Shown piece after piece: positions 34,403 to 43,029 of a DNA stretch of 64,000 nt. The DNA lies in the NCBI RefSeq assembly GCF_000504245.1, contig NZ_KI632509.1, positions 743,723 to 807,722 of the forward strand, written 5' to 3'. Source of the stretch: Haloechinothrix halophila YIM 93223. Lineage in GTDB: Bacteria > Actinomycetota > Actinomycetes > Mycobacteriales > Pseudonocardiaceae. The notes beneath the pieces were generated by a model. The model ran no database searches. It had not been told where the DNA came from and saw only the letters and a program-made list of their open reading frames with translations. Numbering within the stretch: the stretch's first letter is position 1; each line of letters begins with the position of its first letter. The position numbers were made by a program, and so were the translations under genes.

Positions 34403-35050
34403 TCAGGCCGCTGGCTTCGGGATGTCGAAGTAGCTGGTCAGCATCGCGGCGACGGAGTAGTCGCCCTTGATCTTCACCTTGCCAGTGACAAACATCGACG
34501 CGAACGCGGCGTTGCCCGTCGCCATCAGAATGAAGTCGTATACCGACACCGTTACGGTGGTGTCGGGAATTCTGTCGAGATCTTTCGCCGCCGAGAAATC
34601 GCCATCCTCGATGACCGTCTGGTAACGGTCATAACCGTCCTCTCCGTCACCATTAGTGAATCGCCACGAAACGACGATGCTGACGTCCCGGACTTTTTCC
34701 TGAATAAGCTGTTTGGACATGCGACGAAATATTTCGTCGAGAAAGAACGGCCGCAGGATTTCGTCCTCGGAAAGCGCCCTGAGTTGCTCCTTGCTCGCCC
34801 GCGACACCAGCCGAACGAGCGAGTCGGTGCTGAGCGTGTTCAGGTGGACACCCGCGCCCGCTTCGCCAAGCATGTGCAGGGTATTCAGCAGTTGCGTGAA
34901 CTGCTCAGGGGTCAGTCTGCTGAGGTCGAGCGCCTGGGCGAGCGTGTCGAGTTCGTCGCCGGTCGTCGTCGCTTCGTCCGCCAGCCGCGGCGCGAAGTAG
35001 CGCTGGCGGATGCGGTGGAACCACGCCTTCGGCGTCCGTTTCTTGGGCAC
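34403..35050 (-). CDS. SCP2-like sterol/lipid-binding domain protein (copy 1)
   Basis: 215 aa. The N-terminal ~95 residues are helical (DLSRLTPEQFTQLLNTLHML). The C-terminal SCP2 fold (~105-210) includes VSIVVSWRFTNGDGEDGYDRYQTVIEDGDF, TVTVSVYDFILMATGNA and MFVTGKVKIKGDYSVA; the last is the lipid-cavity signature. It probably binds or transfers acyl-CoA, fatty acid or sterol-like ligands in the cytoplasm. It is a paralogue of the gene 15 bp upstream. This stretch (34.4-35.1 kb) is visibly less GC-rich at wobble positions than its neighbours. Confidence 0.82.
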   Translation of the reverse strand: MPKKRTPKAWFHRIRQRYFAPRLADEATTTGDELDTLAQALDLSRLTPEQFTQLLNTLHMLGEAGAGVHLNTLSTDSLVRLVSRASKEQLRALSEDEILRPFFLDEIFRRMSKQLIQEKVRDVSIVVSWRFTNGDGEDGYDRYQTVIEDGDFSAAKDLDRIPDTTVTVSVYDFILMATGNAAFASMFVTGKVKIKGDYSVAAMLTSYFDIPKPAA

Positions 35051-35065
35051 GTCAGCGATGGTACG

Positions 35066-35740
35066 TCACGTCCTCGGCGAAGGAAGATCGAAATACCTTA
35101 TCAAGCCGGCGGCGAATCCGAGATCACCTTTCACGTTCAGTTTTCCAGTGACGAATAACACAGCCGGAGTCGCTTGCCGGGTGGTGAGCCGGAGAAAGTC
35201 AACCGGCGACACGGTGATCGTCGCGCGCGGCGTGCCGTCGGTGGCCCCCGCGCGCACCGTGCAGCCGCCGTCGGCGAAGTGGCACTCATATCGGTCGTAA
35301 CCAGCACCGCCAATGCCGCCGTTACCGTCGCCGCCGGTCAACCGCCACCGGACGACCGCGTGCAGCCGCCCGACCCGATCCGGTCGCACGTGCTGCCGCA
35401 TCCGCTGGAACGCCTCGTTGAGCAGGGCCTCCCGCAGATCTGGCTTCGCGAAGACGTCGTCGAGCTGGGCGCGAGATGCGGTCGCGATGAGCGTCGCGAA
35501 CGTGGCTGACTCGACGTCGCTCAGGTTGACGCTTGGCACGGCCGCGCCGATTCTGCGGAGCGCGTCGAGTAGCCTGCGCACGCCGGATCTGTCCAGTTGG
35601 GCGGGATCGACAGCCCGGACGATGGCGTCCGGGCCGAGTCCGGCGCGCGTGACGTCGGTGGGCTCGATGGTCTCCAGCGTCTCGATGAGGTGGTGGCCAC
35701 GTAACGACGGGAGCGCGTCGATGCTGGCGTTGTCCGGCAT
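35066..35740 (-). CDS. SCP2-like sterol/lipid-binding domain protein (copy 2)
   Basis: 224 aa from ATG 35740, preceded by AGGAGGAGCG; the longer frame to 35953 runs over the tetR promoter and is rejected. It has the same architecture as copy 1: AVVRWRLTGG, GYDRYECHFADGG, ATITVSPVDFLRLTTRQA, LFVTGKLNVKGDLGFA. An ancient tandem duplication is likely. The start is 53 bp from the tetR-type operators, so it is expected to belong to the same lipid regulon as fadE5 and fabG4. Confidence 0.82.
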   Translation of the reverse strand: MPDNASIDALPSLRGHHLIETLETIEPTDVTRAGLGPDAIVRAVDPAQLDRSGVRRLLDALRRIGAAVPSVNLSDVESATFATLIATASRAQLDDVFAKPDLREALLNEAFQRMRQHVRPDRVGRLHAVVRWRLTGGDGNGGIGGAGYDRYECHFADGGCTVRAGATDGTPRATITVSPVDFLRLTTRQATPAVLFVTGKLNVKGDLGFAAGLIRYFDLPSPRT

Positions 35741-35792
35741 CGCTCCTCCTGTCAGTCGCAGGTCACCGCGTCCCTGCCTGCTGCGATGGAAC

Positions 35793-35822
35793 CTACTTGG
35801 AAGTAAACCTACCGGCGAGTAG
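35793..35822. promoter_or_regulatory. Tandem lipid-regulon operators between SCP2 genes and tetR
   Basis: CTACTTGGAAGTAA (35793-35806) and CTACCGGCGAGTAG (35809-35822), 16 bp apart, have the same pattern as the sites before fadE5 and between fabG4 and fadA2. They lie in the divergent promoter region of the SCP2 pair (minus) and the tetR gene (plus), implying autoregulation. Confidence 0.7.
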
Positions 35823-35919
35823 ATTACGGGACAACTGACTGTGAAGGATCTAATGTTGGCTGTTGGCGTCCGTGCGGGCCAGCTCAGTACCCTCACGCGG
35901 CGATAGGGAGGTGCTCGGA

Positions 35920-36585
35920 GTGCAGGAGAAGGCAAAGCGGCCGCGGCGGGCACGGCGCTTGCCCCGCGAGGTGCGGGAGCGCCAAATCCTCGACGCCGCG
36001 GTCGAGGTGTTCTCCGCCAACGGCTACCACGCCGCGTCGATGGATGAGGTCGCCGAGGTCGCCGAGGTGTCGAAGCCGATGGTCTACACCTACCTCGGCT
36101 CCAAGGAGGACCTGTTCGCCAAGTGCATCCGGCGGGAGGCGAAGCGGCTGCTGGACGCCGTCGCCGAGGGTGTGGACACCGACATGCCGCCGGACATGCA
36201 GCTGTGGAGCGGGCTGCGGTCGTTCTTCTCGTTCGTGGGCGACAACCGCAGCTCGTGGCTGGTGTTGCACCGGCAGGCGCTGTCGGTCGGGGGCTCGTTC
36301 GCCGAGGAGATCTCGCAGATGCGGGCGCGCTCGATTGAGCTGGTCGCCGCGGTCGTCGTCGCGACGGGCACCAGGCAGGGCATCGGCGAGGAGGCCGAGA
36401 AGTCCGCGGAGGGACTGGCCGCCGCGCTGGTCGGTGCGGCGGAGTCGCTCGCCGTGTGGTGGCTAGACCACCCCGACGTCAGCGACGGCCTGCTCGCGTC
36501 CTGGCTGATGAACCTGGTCTGGCTCGGGTTCGGTGACCTGGTCAAGGGCGAGGTCTGGACGCCCAACTTCCCGGCACCGACGTAG
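35920..36585 (+). CDS. TetR-family regulator, proposed repressor of the fadE5/fabG4-htdX/fadA2/SCP2 genes
   Basis: 221 aa from GTG 35920, preceded by GGGAGG; a start at 35863 would include the untranslated leader. The N-terminal HTH lies at residues ~18-60 (RERQILDAAVEVFSANGYHAASMDEVAEVAEVSKPMVYTYLGSKEDLFAKCI). The C-terminal domain is large and helical, as in acyl-CoA-responsive TetR proteins. It sits beside htdX-fabG4-fadA2; the mycobacterial equivalent block also has a nearby TetR gene (Rv0238). The palindromic sites at three promoters, including its own, make it the best candidate regulator. The ligand is probably an acyl-CoA (inference). Confidence 0.87.
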   Translation: MQEKAKRPRRARRLPREVRERQILDAAVEVFSANGYHAASMDEVAEVAEVSKPMVYTYLGSKEDLFAKCIRREAKRLLDAVAEGVDTDMPPDMQLWSGLRSFFSFVGDNRSSWLVLHRQALSVGGSFAEEISQMRARSIELVAAVVVATGTRQGIGEEAEKSAEGLAAALVGAAESLAVWWLDHPDVSDGLLASWLMNLVWLGFGDLVKGEVWTPNFPAPT

Positions 36586-36619
36586 CGTCCGCCGGAGGCA
36601 CTCTGCCCCCGGCGGACGC
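36585..36619. terminator. Bidirectional terminator between tetR and htdX
   Basis: GCGTCCGCCGG (36585-36595) pairs perfectly with 36609-36619 across a 13-nt loop. It sits exactly between the two convergent genes (stops at 36585 and 36626). Confidence 0.75.
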
Positions 36620-36625
36620 GCCGCT

Positions 36626-37483
36626 TCAGAGCCGCCGGATGCTGCCTTCCAGGTACGGCTTCGGTTTGCGGGCATCCCACAGCTCGAAGGCGTAGCCCTC
36701 CGTGGTTGTCCAGTTGGTGAACCCGGCCTTCGCGGGCAATAGCACCGGCAGCTTGAACGTCACATCGATCTCGTAGGCGTCCGGCAGCTTGCCCTCGAAC
36801 GCGGCGAGTGCGTGCGCCTTCGTCCACATGCCATGTGCGATGGCGCGCGGGAAGCCGAGCAGCTTCGCGGTCGTGTTGTAGAGGTGGATGGGGTTGTGGT
36901 CCCCGGACACCTCCGCGTAGCGCCTGCCGATGTCGTTCGGGATTCGCCAGATCGCCCGCGCCGTCGGCTGTGCCAGCTGTTCCTTTTTGGACTTGCCGCC
37001 GCCACCGCCGCCGCGCTTGAGGTATGTCGACACGTCGATCCACGCTGGCTCGTCCTCACCAGCGAGGATGACCTCGCTGATGACATCGAACTGTGTGCCC
37101 TTCTCGTGGTCGCGCAGGTTCTCGACGTGCACCCGCAGCGTGAACGAGTCAGCCAGCGTGATCGGCCTGCGCTGGGTGATCTTGTTCGACAGGTGCACCA
37201 AGCCCATCAGCGGGAACGGGAACGACGGGTCCGACATCAGCTTGACCTGCAACGGGAACGCCAGGATGTGCGGATACGTCGCGGGTAGCGCGTCAGTCAG
37301 CCGGAACCCACACACCTCGTTGTACTTCGCGAGGTGATCGGGGTCGACGACGACGTCCTTGCGCACCAGCACGGTGTCCGGCAGGTCCTTCCGCCGCGAG
37401 GCGACGCCGGGCAGCATGCCCATGACGGCCCTGCCGAACAGCGGTCCGAGTTTCGGGGACGAATCGAGTTCAACGACACTCAT
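36626..37483 (-). CDS. htdX: MaoC-like (R)-3-hydroxyacyl thioester dehydratase HtdX
   Basis: 285 aa double-hotdog protein. The N-terminal hotdog is degenerate. The C-terminal MaoC hotdog has the catalytic hydratase-2 motif (RYAEVSGDHNPIHLYNTTAKLLGFPRAIAHGMW; catalytic Asp and His in GDHNPIH). Gene order htdX-fabG4 (same operon, 7-bp gap) and divergent fadA2 matches mycobacterial Rv0241c-Rv0242c-Rv0243. It is expected to interconvert (R)-3-hydroxyacyl and enoyl thioesters. Confidence 0.88.
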   Translation of the reverse strand: MSVVELDSSPKLGPLFGRAVMGMLPGVASRRKDLPDTVLVRKDVVVDPDHLAKYNEVCGFRLTDALPATYPHILAFPLQVKLMSDPSFPFPLMGLVHLSNKITQRRPITLADSFTLRVHVENLRDHEKGTQFDVISEVILAGEDEPAWIDVSTYLKRGGGGGGKSKKEQLAQPTARAIWRIPNDIGRRYAEVSGDHNPIHLYNTTAKLLGFPRAIAHGMWTKAHALAAFEGKLPDAYEIDVTFKLPVLLPAKAGFTNWTTTEGYAFELWDARKPKPYLEGSIRRL

Positions 37484-37490
37484 GGCTGCC

Positions 37491-38840
37491 TCACGCCCCG
37501 ATCAGGGCCTGGCCGCAGACACGGACGATGTTGCCGTTGACCCCGGCTGACGCCGGATTGGCGTACCAGGCGATGGTCTCGGCGACGTCCACCGGCAGCC
37601 CGCCCTGCGCCAGGCTCGACAGCCGCCGCGCTGGCTCGCGGATGGTGGCGGGGATCTTCGCCGTCATCTGGGTCTCGATGAAGCCGGGTGCGACCGCGTT
37701 GAAGGTGTGGCCCTTCTCCGCGACAGCGGGCGCTGTGCTGTCGACCATGCCGATGACACCGGCCTTGCTCGCGCCGTAGTTGGTCTGGCCGAGGTTGCCC
37801 GCGATGCCAGCCACCGAGGACACCCCGATGAACCGCGCGTTATCACCGAGCACGGACGACGCGAGCAGCGTGTCGTTCACGGCGAGCTGCGAGAGCAGGT
37901 TCACCGTCAGGACCGAGTCCCAGCGGCCCTCGTCCATGTTGGCCAGCTTCTTGTCCCTGGTGATGCCCGCGTTGTGCACGACGATGTCCAGCTTGCCGTG
38001 CCGCTCGGTGAAGTAGTCGACCAGCTTGGTGCCAGCATCCTTCGCTGTGATGTCGAGCTGGAGTGCCGAGCCGCCGATCTTGTTCGCGACCTGTGAGAGG
38101 TCCGCGCCCTGCGCGGGGATGTCCAGCACGACGACGTGGGCGCCGTCGCGGGCGAGTACGTCGGCGATCGACGCGCCGATGCCGCGCGACGCGCCGGTGA
38201 CCAGCGCGACCTTGCCGTCGAGCGGCTTCTCCCAGTTGGTGGGGGCGGTGATCGTCGCGCCGCCAGCGCCAGCGGTGCCGACCCGGATGACCTGGCCGTC
38301 GACGAACGCCGACTTGGCCGACAGCAGGAACCGCAGCGTGGACTCGGTCGCGCCCTCGCTGCCGGCGGCGACGTAGACCAGCTGCGAGGTCGCGCCTTTC
38401 GTCAACTCCTTGCCGACGGAACGGGTGAAGCCTTCCAGCGCGCGCTGCGCGATCCGCTCCTTGCCGCTGGTCAGCTCGGGCGGGGTGCCGAGCACGACCA
38501 CCCGGCCGCAGTAGCCGACCTGACGCATCACCGGGTGGAAGAAGTCGTACACCTCGCGCAGCTGCGCCGGGTCGGTGATGCCGGTGGCGTCGAAGACGAG
38601 CGCGCCGTACTTGACGCCCTCGGATGCCTCCTTGCGGACGTCGATCCCAGCGCTGTTGAGCTGCTCGGCGACGGTCTTCTCCAGTCGTCCGCCCTTGGCG
38701 GCGCCGACAAGGGCGGGACCGTCGAGTAGGGGCTGACCTGGCTCGTAGCGGCGCAGCGGTGTCGGCTGCGGCAGACCGAGCTTGGGCGCGAGGAACTTGC
38801 CTACGGATGAATTGGTGAACTGCGTGTACCTGTCGGCCAT
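37491..38840 (-). CDS. fabG4: High-molecular-weight 3-oxoacyl-(ACP/CoA) reductase FabG4
   Basis: 449 aa, about 200 residues longer than a normal FabG. The N-terminal half is a flavodoxin-like/degenerate Rossmann domain. The C-terminal SDR has the cofactor motif ALVTGASRGIGASIA (~residue 216), an NAG site (VHNAGITRDKKL), and catalytic Ser-Tyr-Lys in IGVSSVAGIAGNLGQTNYGASKAG. Mycobacterial FabG4 prefers NADH and CoA substrates. It is transcribed with htdX; its promoter is shared with fadA2 and carries a 24-bp palindromic operator. Confidence 0.92.
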   Translation of the reverse strand: MADRYTQFTNSSVGKFLAPKLGLPQPTPLRRYEPGQPLLDGPALVGAAKGGRLEKTVAEQLNSAGIDVRKEASEGVKYGALVFDATGITDPAQLREVYDFFHPVMRQVGYCGRVVVLGTPPELTSGKERIAQRALEGFTRSVGKELTKGATSQLVYVAAGSEGATESTLRFLLSAKSAFVDGQVIRVGTAGAGGATITAPTNWEKPLDGKVALVTGASRGIGASIADVLARDGAHVVVLDIPAQGADLSQVANKIGGSALQLDITAKDAGTKLVDYFTERHGKLDIVVHNAGITRDKKLANMDEGRWDSVLTVNLLSQLAVNDTLLASSVLGDNARFIGVSSVAGIAGNLGQTNYGASKAGVIGMVDSTAPAVAEKGHTFNAVAPGFIETQMTAKIPATIREPARRLSSLAQGGLPVDVAETIAWYANPASAGVNGNIVRVCGQALIGA

Positions 38841-38971
38841 ACCTGCCTCCTTAGTGAGGTCATGCCTTGTTGGTCATGCCAAGCCGTGTTCCGTGGTGGG
38901 CTACCCCGCGACGACCCACATCCCACTCGTGTATCCGAGCGAACTTCCGAGGACGTGTGTCAGCGCACAGC

Positions 38972-38995
38972 CTAACCTACTTGCGAGTAGGTTAG
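38972..38995. promoter_or_regulatory. 24-bp palindromic operator between fabG4 and fadA2
   Basis: The arms CTAACCTACT (38972-38981) and AGTAGGTTAG (38986-38995) are perfect reverse complements around TGCG. The core CTACTTGCGAGTAG matches the sites before fadE5 and tetR. It is the strongest member of the set and lies inside the 355-bp gene-free divergent region 38841-39195, 132 bp from fabG4 and 201 bp from fadA2. Nothing else was recognised in that region. Confidence 0.82.
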
Positions 38996-39195
38996 TATCT
39001 GCAGTGACGACAGTGCCAGACACGTGCAGATACTGGGTCGTTCGTCACGGTAGGCGCATTCGTCGGCCGCGACGACCGGACGCCGTCAGGGAGCACCAAT
39101 GAGCTGATGCCGCCCGTCGCGGAATGCGAGACACTGGCGACGCGCACGCGGGCACGTAGCAGCTTCCATCCCCGCACGAAAGCAGGAGGATTCAC

Positions 39196-40509
39196 ATGGC
39201 CACACCGAAGAAGGCAGCCGGAAGCGCGGGCGGCCGCAAGACGGTCCGCAAGGTGGCGATCATCGGCGCCAACCGTATCCCGTTCGCGCGCTCGAATGGC
39301 CCCTACGCCAAGGCGTCCAACCAGGACATGCTCACCGCGGCGCTCGATGGCCTCGTCAGCCGGTTCGGTCTGCAGGGAGAACGTATCGGCGAGTTCGCGG
39401 CTGGCGCCGTGCTGAAGCACGCGCGGGACTTCAACCTCGCGCGCGAGACGGTGCTCGGCAGCCAGCTCGCCCCGGAGACGGCCGCCTCGGACGTTCAGAT
39501 GGCCTGTGGCACCGGGCTGCAGGCGATCGTCAACGTCGCGAACAAGATCGCGCTCGGTCAGATCGACTCCGCCATCGCCGGTGGCGTCGACACCACAAGT
39601 GACGCGCCGCTCGCGGTCAACGACGACCTGCGCAAGATTCTCGTCCAGCTCAACGCGGCCAAGACCGCGGGCGAACGGGTGAAGTTGCTCGGCAAGGTCC
39701 GGCCGGGCCACATCGTGCCGGAGATCCCGCAGAACGCCGAGCCGCGCACTGGGCTGTCCATGGGCGACCACGCGGCGCTGACGGCGAAGGCTTGGGACAT
39801 CAGCCGCGAGGCGCAGGACGAGCTGGCCGTCGCCAGCCACCGCAACCTCGCCGCCGCCTACGAGCGCGGGTTCTTCGACGACCTGATGACGCCGTTCCTC
39901 AAGCTCACCAAGGACCAGAACCTGCGCGGCGACTCCACCGTCGAGAAGCTGGCCAAGCTCAAGCCGGTGTTCGGCGGGCCGGAGGGCACCATGACGGCGG
40001 CCAACTCGACGCCGCTGTCCGACGGCGCGTCCGTGGTGCTGCTCGGCACGGCGGAGTGGGCACGCAAGCACAATCTGCCGGTGCTGGCGTACCTGACCTA
40101 CAGCCAGACGGCGGCCGTCGACTACATCCACGGCGACGACGGCCTGCTCATGGCACCGACCTACGCGGTGCCTCGGATGCTGGACCAGGCCGGCCTCGGT
40201 CTCGGCGACTTCGACTACTACGAAATCCATGAGGCGTTCGCGTCGCAGGTGCTCTCGACGTTGAAGGCGTGGGAGGACCCGGCGTTCGCCAAGGAGAAGC
40301 TGGGCCTCGACGCGCCGCTCGGCTCGATCGACCGCTCGAAGCTCAACGTCAACGGCTCCTCGCTGGCCGCTGGCCACCCGTTCGCCGCGACCGGCGGCCG
40401 GATCGTGGCCACGCTGGCGAAGCTGCTCAACGAGCAGGGCTCTGGCCGCGGCCTGATCTCCATCTGCGCCGCTGGTGGCCAGGGCATCACCGCGATCGTG
40501 GAGAAGTAA
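39196..40509 (+). CDS. fadA2: Acetyl-CoA C-acetyltransferase (thiolase) FadA2
   Basis: 437 aa, preceded by AGGAGG. The thiolase catalytic set is complete: nucleophile Cys in VQMACGTGLQAI, NEAF-type His as YEIHEAFASQV, GHPFAATGGR, and the second Cys in ISICAAGGQGITAI. The N-terminus carries a Lys/Arg-rich extension (MATPKKAAGSAGGRKTVRK). It catalyses thiolytic cleavage in beta-oxidation or the reverse condensation. Divergent from fabG4, as in mycobacteria (Rv0243), and presumably co-regulated with it through the shared operator. Confidence 0.92.
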   Translation: MATPKKAAGSAGGRKTVRKVAIIGANRIPFARSNGPYAKASNQDMLTAALDGLVSRFGLQGERIGEFAAGAVLKHARDFNLARETVLGSQLAPETAASDVQMACGTGLQAIVNVANKIALGQIDSAIAGGVDTTSDAPLAVNDDLRKILVQLNAAKTAGERVKLLGKVRPGHIVPEIPQNAEPRTGLSMGDHAALTAKAWDISREAQDELAVASHRNLAAAYERGFFDDLMTPFLKLTKDQNLRGDSTVEKLAKLKPVFGGPEGTMTAANSTPLSDGASVVLLGTAEWARKHNLPVLAYLTYSQTAAVDYIHGDDGLLMAPTYAVPRMLDQAGLGLGDFDYYEIHEAFASQVLSTLKAWEDPAFAKEKLGLDAPLGSIDRSKLNVNGSSLAAGHPFAATGGRIVATLAKLLNEQGSGRGLISICAAGGQGITAIVEK

Positions 40510-40747
40510 TCGTGGACATGGAGAAGTAGCGAGCTTGCCGCCGCGACGGTGACCGCGCTGCGGAGTGTGGTCACCGTCGTCGTGGCTCTCGGCGGGTGCT
40601 CGCGCGGCACGTACGCCGTTGGGGTGATGGCCGCTGCGCTAGGCAGCGCTTCGGCGCGCGCCGCCACCGGATGGCGGGTTATGGTCGCGGCAGCTCAGGA
40701 CCAACGGCGGTCCGCGTCGTTCGCACTGGCGCACTGGAGGAGAAGCC

Positions 40748-41191
40748 ATGGGGATATTTGACGTCTCGTTCAGCAAGTTCATCACGCCGACCGTGGTGAA
40801 GGTCGTCTACATCATCCTCATGGTGTTGCTGGCACTTGGCTACGTCGGCGCTGTGATCGGTGGGTTCGCCAACGACGCCGCCGCGGGGTTCCTGGTGCTG
40901 ATCCTCGGCCCGATCTTCGTGTTCCTTTATCTGTTGCTGATCCGGGTCTCGCTCGAAGCTCTGGTTGCTGTCGTCCGCACCGCTGAGAACACCACCGAGC
41001 TGGTGCGTATCCAGGGCGGTGGTGGTAGCCCGGCTGTCCAGTGGCAACCGCAGGGTGGACCGCCGCCCGGCCAGCCGCCGTACGGTGGCCCGCCCCAGCA
41101 GCCCGGCCCGCACGGTGGCCCGCAGCAGTCGCCGTACGGCCAGCAGCCCCCGCCGCAGACGCCACCGCCCGGCTTCTATCCGAACCAGTAA
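40748..41191 (+). CDS. DUF4282 small membrane protein
   Basis: 147 aa, preceded by GGAGGAG. Two transmembrane helices (KVVYIILMVLLALGYVGAVIGG and GFLVLILGPIFVFLYLLLIRV) are followed by the conserved DUF4282 segment RVSLEALVAVVRTAENTTEL. A ~55-residue Pro/Gly/Gln-rich cytoplasmic tail follows (PPGQPPYGGPPQQPGP repeats). Function unknown; it stands alone. The preceding 238 bp contain no gene, only a small local repeat of GGAGAAGTA around the fadA2 stop. Confidence 0.85.
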   Translation: MGIFDVSFSKFITPTVVKVVYIILMVLLALGYVGAVIGGFANDAAAGFLVLILGPIFVFLYLLLIRVSLEALVAVVRTAENTTELVRIQGGGGSPAVQWQPQGGPPPGQPPYGGPPQQPGPHGGPQQSPYGQQPPPQTPPPGFYPNQ

Positions 41192-41283
41192 CGCCGAGGC
41201 CGACGGTCATTCCGTCGTGTTGACCTCCCCTGGCTTTCGCGAAACGCCACATCGCCGGGGCAGTGCCTGGTTAGAATCGCGCG

Positions 41284-42162
41284 GTGTTGAGTGCCCGCGA
41301 GTTGACCAAGGTGTACAACGGCAGACCAGTCGTCTACAACGTTTCGTTCGACCTCCAGCCTGGCACGGTCACCGCGTTTCTCGGGCCGAACGGCGCGGGT
41401 AAGAGCACCACGCTGCGCATGCTGACCGGCCTGACCCGGCCGACGCACGGCCAGTCGTGGTTCGCAGGCAAGCCCTACACCGCGTGGCCGAATCCGGCAC
41501 ATGTCGCTGGCGTGCTGCTCGACGCGTCCGCGACGCATCCCGGCCGCACCGGCCGGGCACACTTGCGCAACATCGCGATCCTCGCCGGGATGCCGACCAG
41601 CCGGGTCGACGAGGTCCTCTACGAAGTGGGACTCGGTGACGCTGGCGGCAAGAAGGTGGGCAAGTACAGCCTGGGCATGCGGCAACGGCTCGGTCTGGCA
41701 CAGGCGCTGCTGACTCGGCCGCCCGTGCTGATCCTCGATGAACCGATCAATGGCCTCGACCCGGAGGGCATCCGCTCGATCCGCAACCTGCTTCGTGGCC
41801 ATGCCGTGGCGGGCGGGACGGTCTTGCTCTCCAGCCATGTCCTCTCCGAGGTCGACCAGACGGCCGACAGAGTGCTGATGATCGGCAACGGGCAGATCGT
41901 CGCCGACGGCCCGCTACGGGAGCTGGTCTCATCGCAGCAGTCGATCGCCAGAGGACCGGACACCGCGCGGCTGGCGCAGGTGCTGCAGGAGGCGGGCATC
42001 GGCGTGCAGCCGACACCGGACGGCGCGGTGTTCGCCAATGCCACCCCGGAGCGGGTTTCCGACGTGGCGTTCAAGGCCGGGGTGCAGATCCACAACATCA
42101 CCGAGCACGAGCAGAGCCTCGAGGAGATCTTCTTCCGGCTGGCGGGAGGGCAGCAGCGATGA
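41284..42162 (+). CDS. ABC transporter ATP-binding protein (CcmA/DrrA-like exporter class)
   Basis: 292 aa, GTG start. Walker A is GPNGAGKST, signature YSLGMRQRLGLAQAL (LGMRQ variant instead of LSGGQ), Walker B PVLILDEPINGLDPEG, switch region LLSSHVLSEV. A C-terminal ~80-residue domain closes with EHEQSLEEIFFRLAGG. The LGMRQ signature and NGLDPEG loop are shared with the ATPase at 60021-60920, marking paralogous bacitracin/lantibiotic-type exporters. Stop overlaps the permease start (ATGA). Confidence 0.92.
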   Translation: MLSARELTKVYNGRPVVYNVSFDLQPGTVTAFLGPNGAGKSTTLRMLTGLTRPTHGQSWFAGKPYTAWPNPAHVAGVLLDASATHPGRTGRAHLRNIAILAGMPTSRVDEVLYEVGLGDAGGKKVGKYSLGMRQRLGLAQALLTRPPVLILDEPINGLDPEGIRSIRNLLRGHAVAGGTVLLSSHVLSEVDQTADRVLMIGNGQIVADGPLRELVSSQQSIARGPDTARLAQVLQEAGIGVQPTPDGAVFANATPERVSDVAFKAGVQIHNITEHEQSLEEIFFRLAGGQQR

Positions 42163-43022
42163 GCGGATATCAGCCACCTCACGGCGCGATGGCGCAGGCC
42201 CCGGCCACAGGTGCGCCACCGATGTCCCCACAGCCGATGCCCGCTGTCGGTCAGCCTCCCGCGCAGCGGTCGCCGTGGCAGTACCGCGCCGAGCGGCGCG
42301 CGTCGTTCCTGGCCCAAGTGCGCGTCGAGTTCCGTAAGCTCGCCGGGACGATCAGCGACCGCATCCTGCTGATCATCGGGCCACTGGTGCTGATCGGGCT
42401 CTCGGTGTGGATGCTCTCCCTCGTTGAGCGGATGGAGTCGGCCGCGGATCAGCTCGCCCCCGCGGTGTGGTTACTCCGGATCGCGGCGATCGTGCTGCAC
42501 GCCGTGCTGATCAAACTGATCGCGGGCGAATGGCAGCACCGCAGCGCGCAACCGACGCTGCTGGTGCAGCCCTCGCGGGCGCGTTACTTTCTCGCGCAGG
42601 CCGTGGTCGTACTGGCCGTGTGGCTGTTCTGCGCCGCCGCGCAGATCGCGGTCACGTTCATCGTCACACCGATGTCGACCGCCCCGACGTCGGGCTATCT
42701 GCTCGATTACCGGCCAGGGTGGGTCATCGGCGTGCTCATGCTCGGGTCGCTGTCCGCTGTCATGGCCGCCTTGATCGTGTCGATGTTGATCCCGAACGCC
42801 GCTGGCGCACTCGCGGTGTACTTCGGCGTCGTTCCCGTCATGGCGATCATGTCCGGCGTCGCGCCGGAGGTGTTCGTCTGGATCGACCCGCTCGCTCCCG
42901 CGGTGACGCTCGCGGGGTTGTCACCGGTCGACAGCCCCGCGCCAGTGTTCACGTCGCTGGCGTTGTGGCTGGGCCTGTTCGCGCTGTCCGGCTGGGCGGT
43001 GTCGCGGCGCGACCTGGCCTGA
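42159..43022 (+). CDS. ABC exporter permease (six-helix, ABC-2-like)
   Basis: 287 aa. A Pro/Gln-rich cytoplasmic N-terminus (~50 residues) is followed by ABC-2-type topology with about six membrane helices (ILLIIGPLVLIGLSVWML, VVVLAVWLFCAAAQIAVTFI, AVMAALIVSMLIPNAAGA, LALWLGLFALSGWAV). It pairs with the ATPase upstream by ATGA overlap. Substrate unknown. Convergent with the DUF3558 lipoprotein (7-bp gap). Confidence 0.85.
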   Translation: MSGYQPPHGAMAQAPATGAPPMSPQPMPAVGQPPAQRSPWQYRAERRASFLAQVRVEFRKLAGTISDRILLIIGPLVLIGLSVWMLSLVERMESAADQLAPAVWLLRIAAIVLHAVLIKLIAGEWQHRSAQPTLLVQPSRARYFLAQAVVVLAVWLFCAAAQIAVTFIVTPMSTAPTSGYLLDYRPGWVIGVLMLGSLSAVMAALIVSMLIPNAAGALAVYFGVVPVMAIMSGVAPEVFVWIDPLAPAVTLAGLSPVDSPAPVFTSLALWLGLFALSGWAVSRRDLA

Positions 43023-43029
43023 GGGGCCG

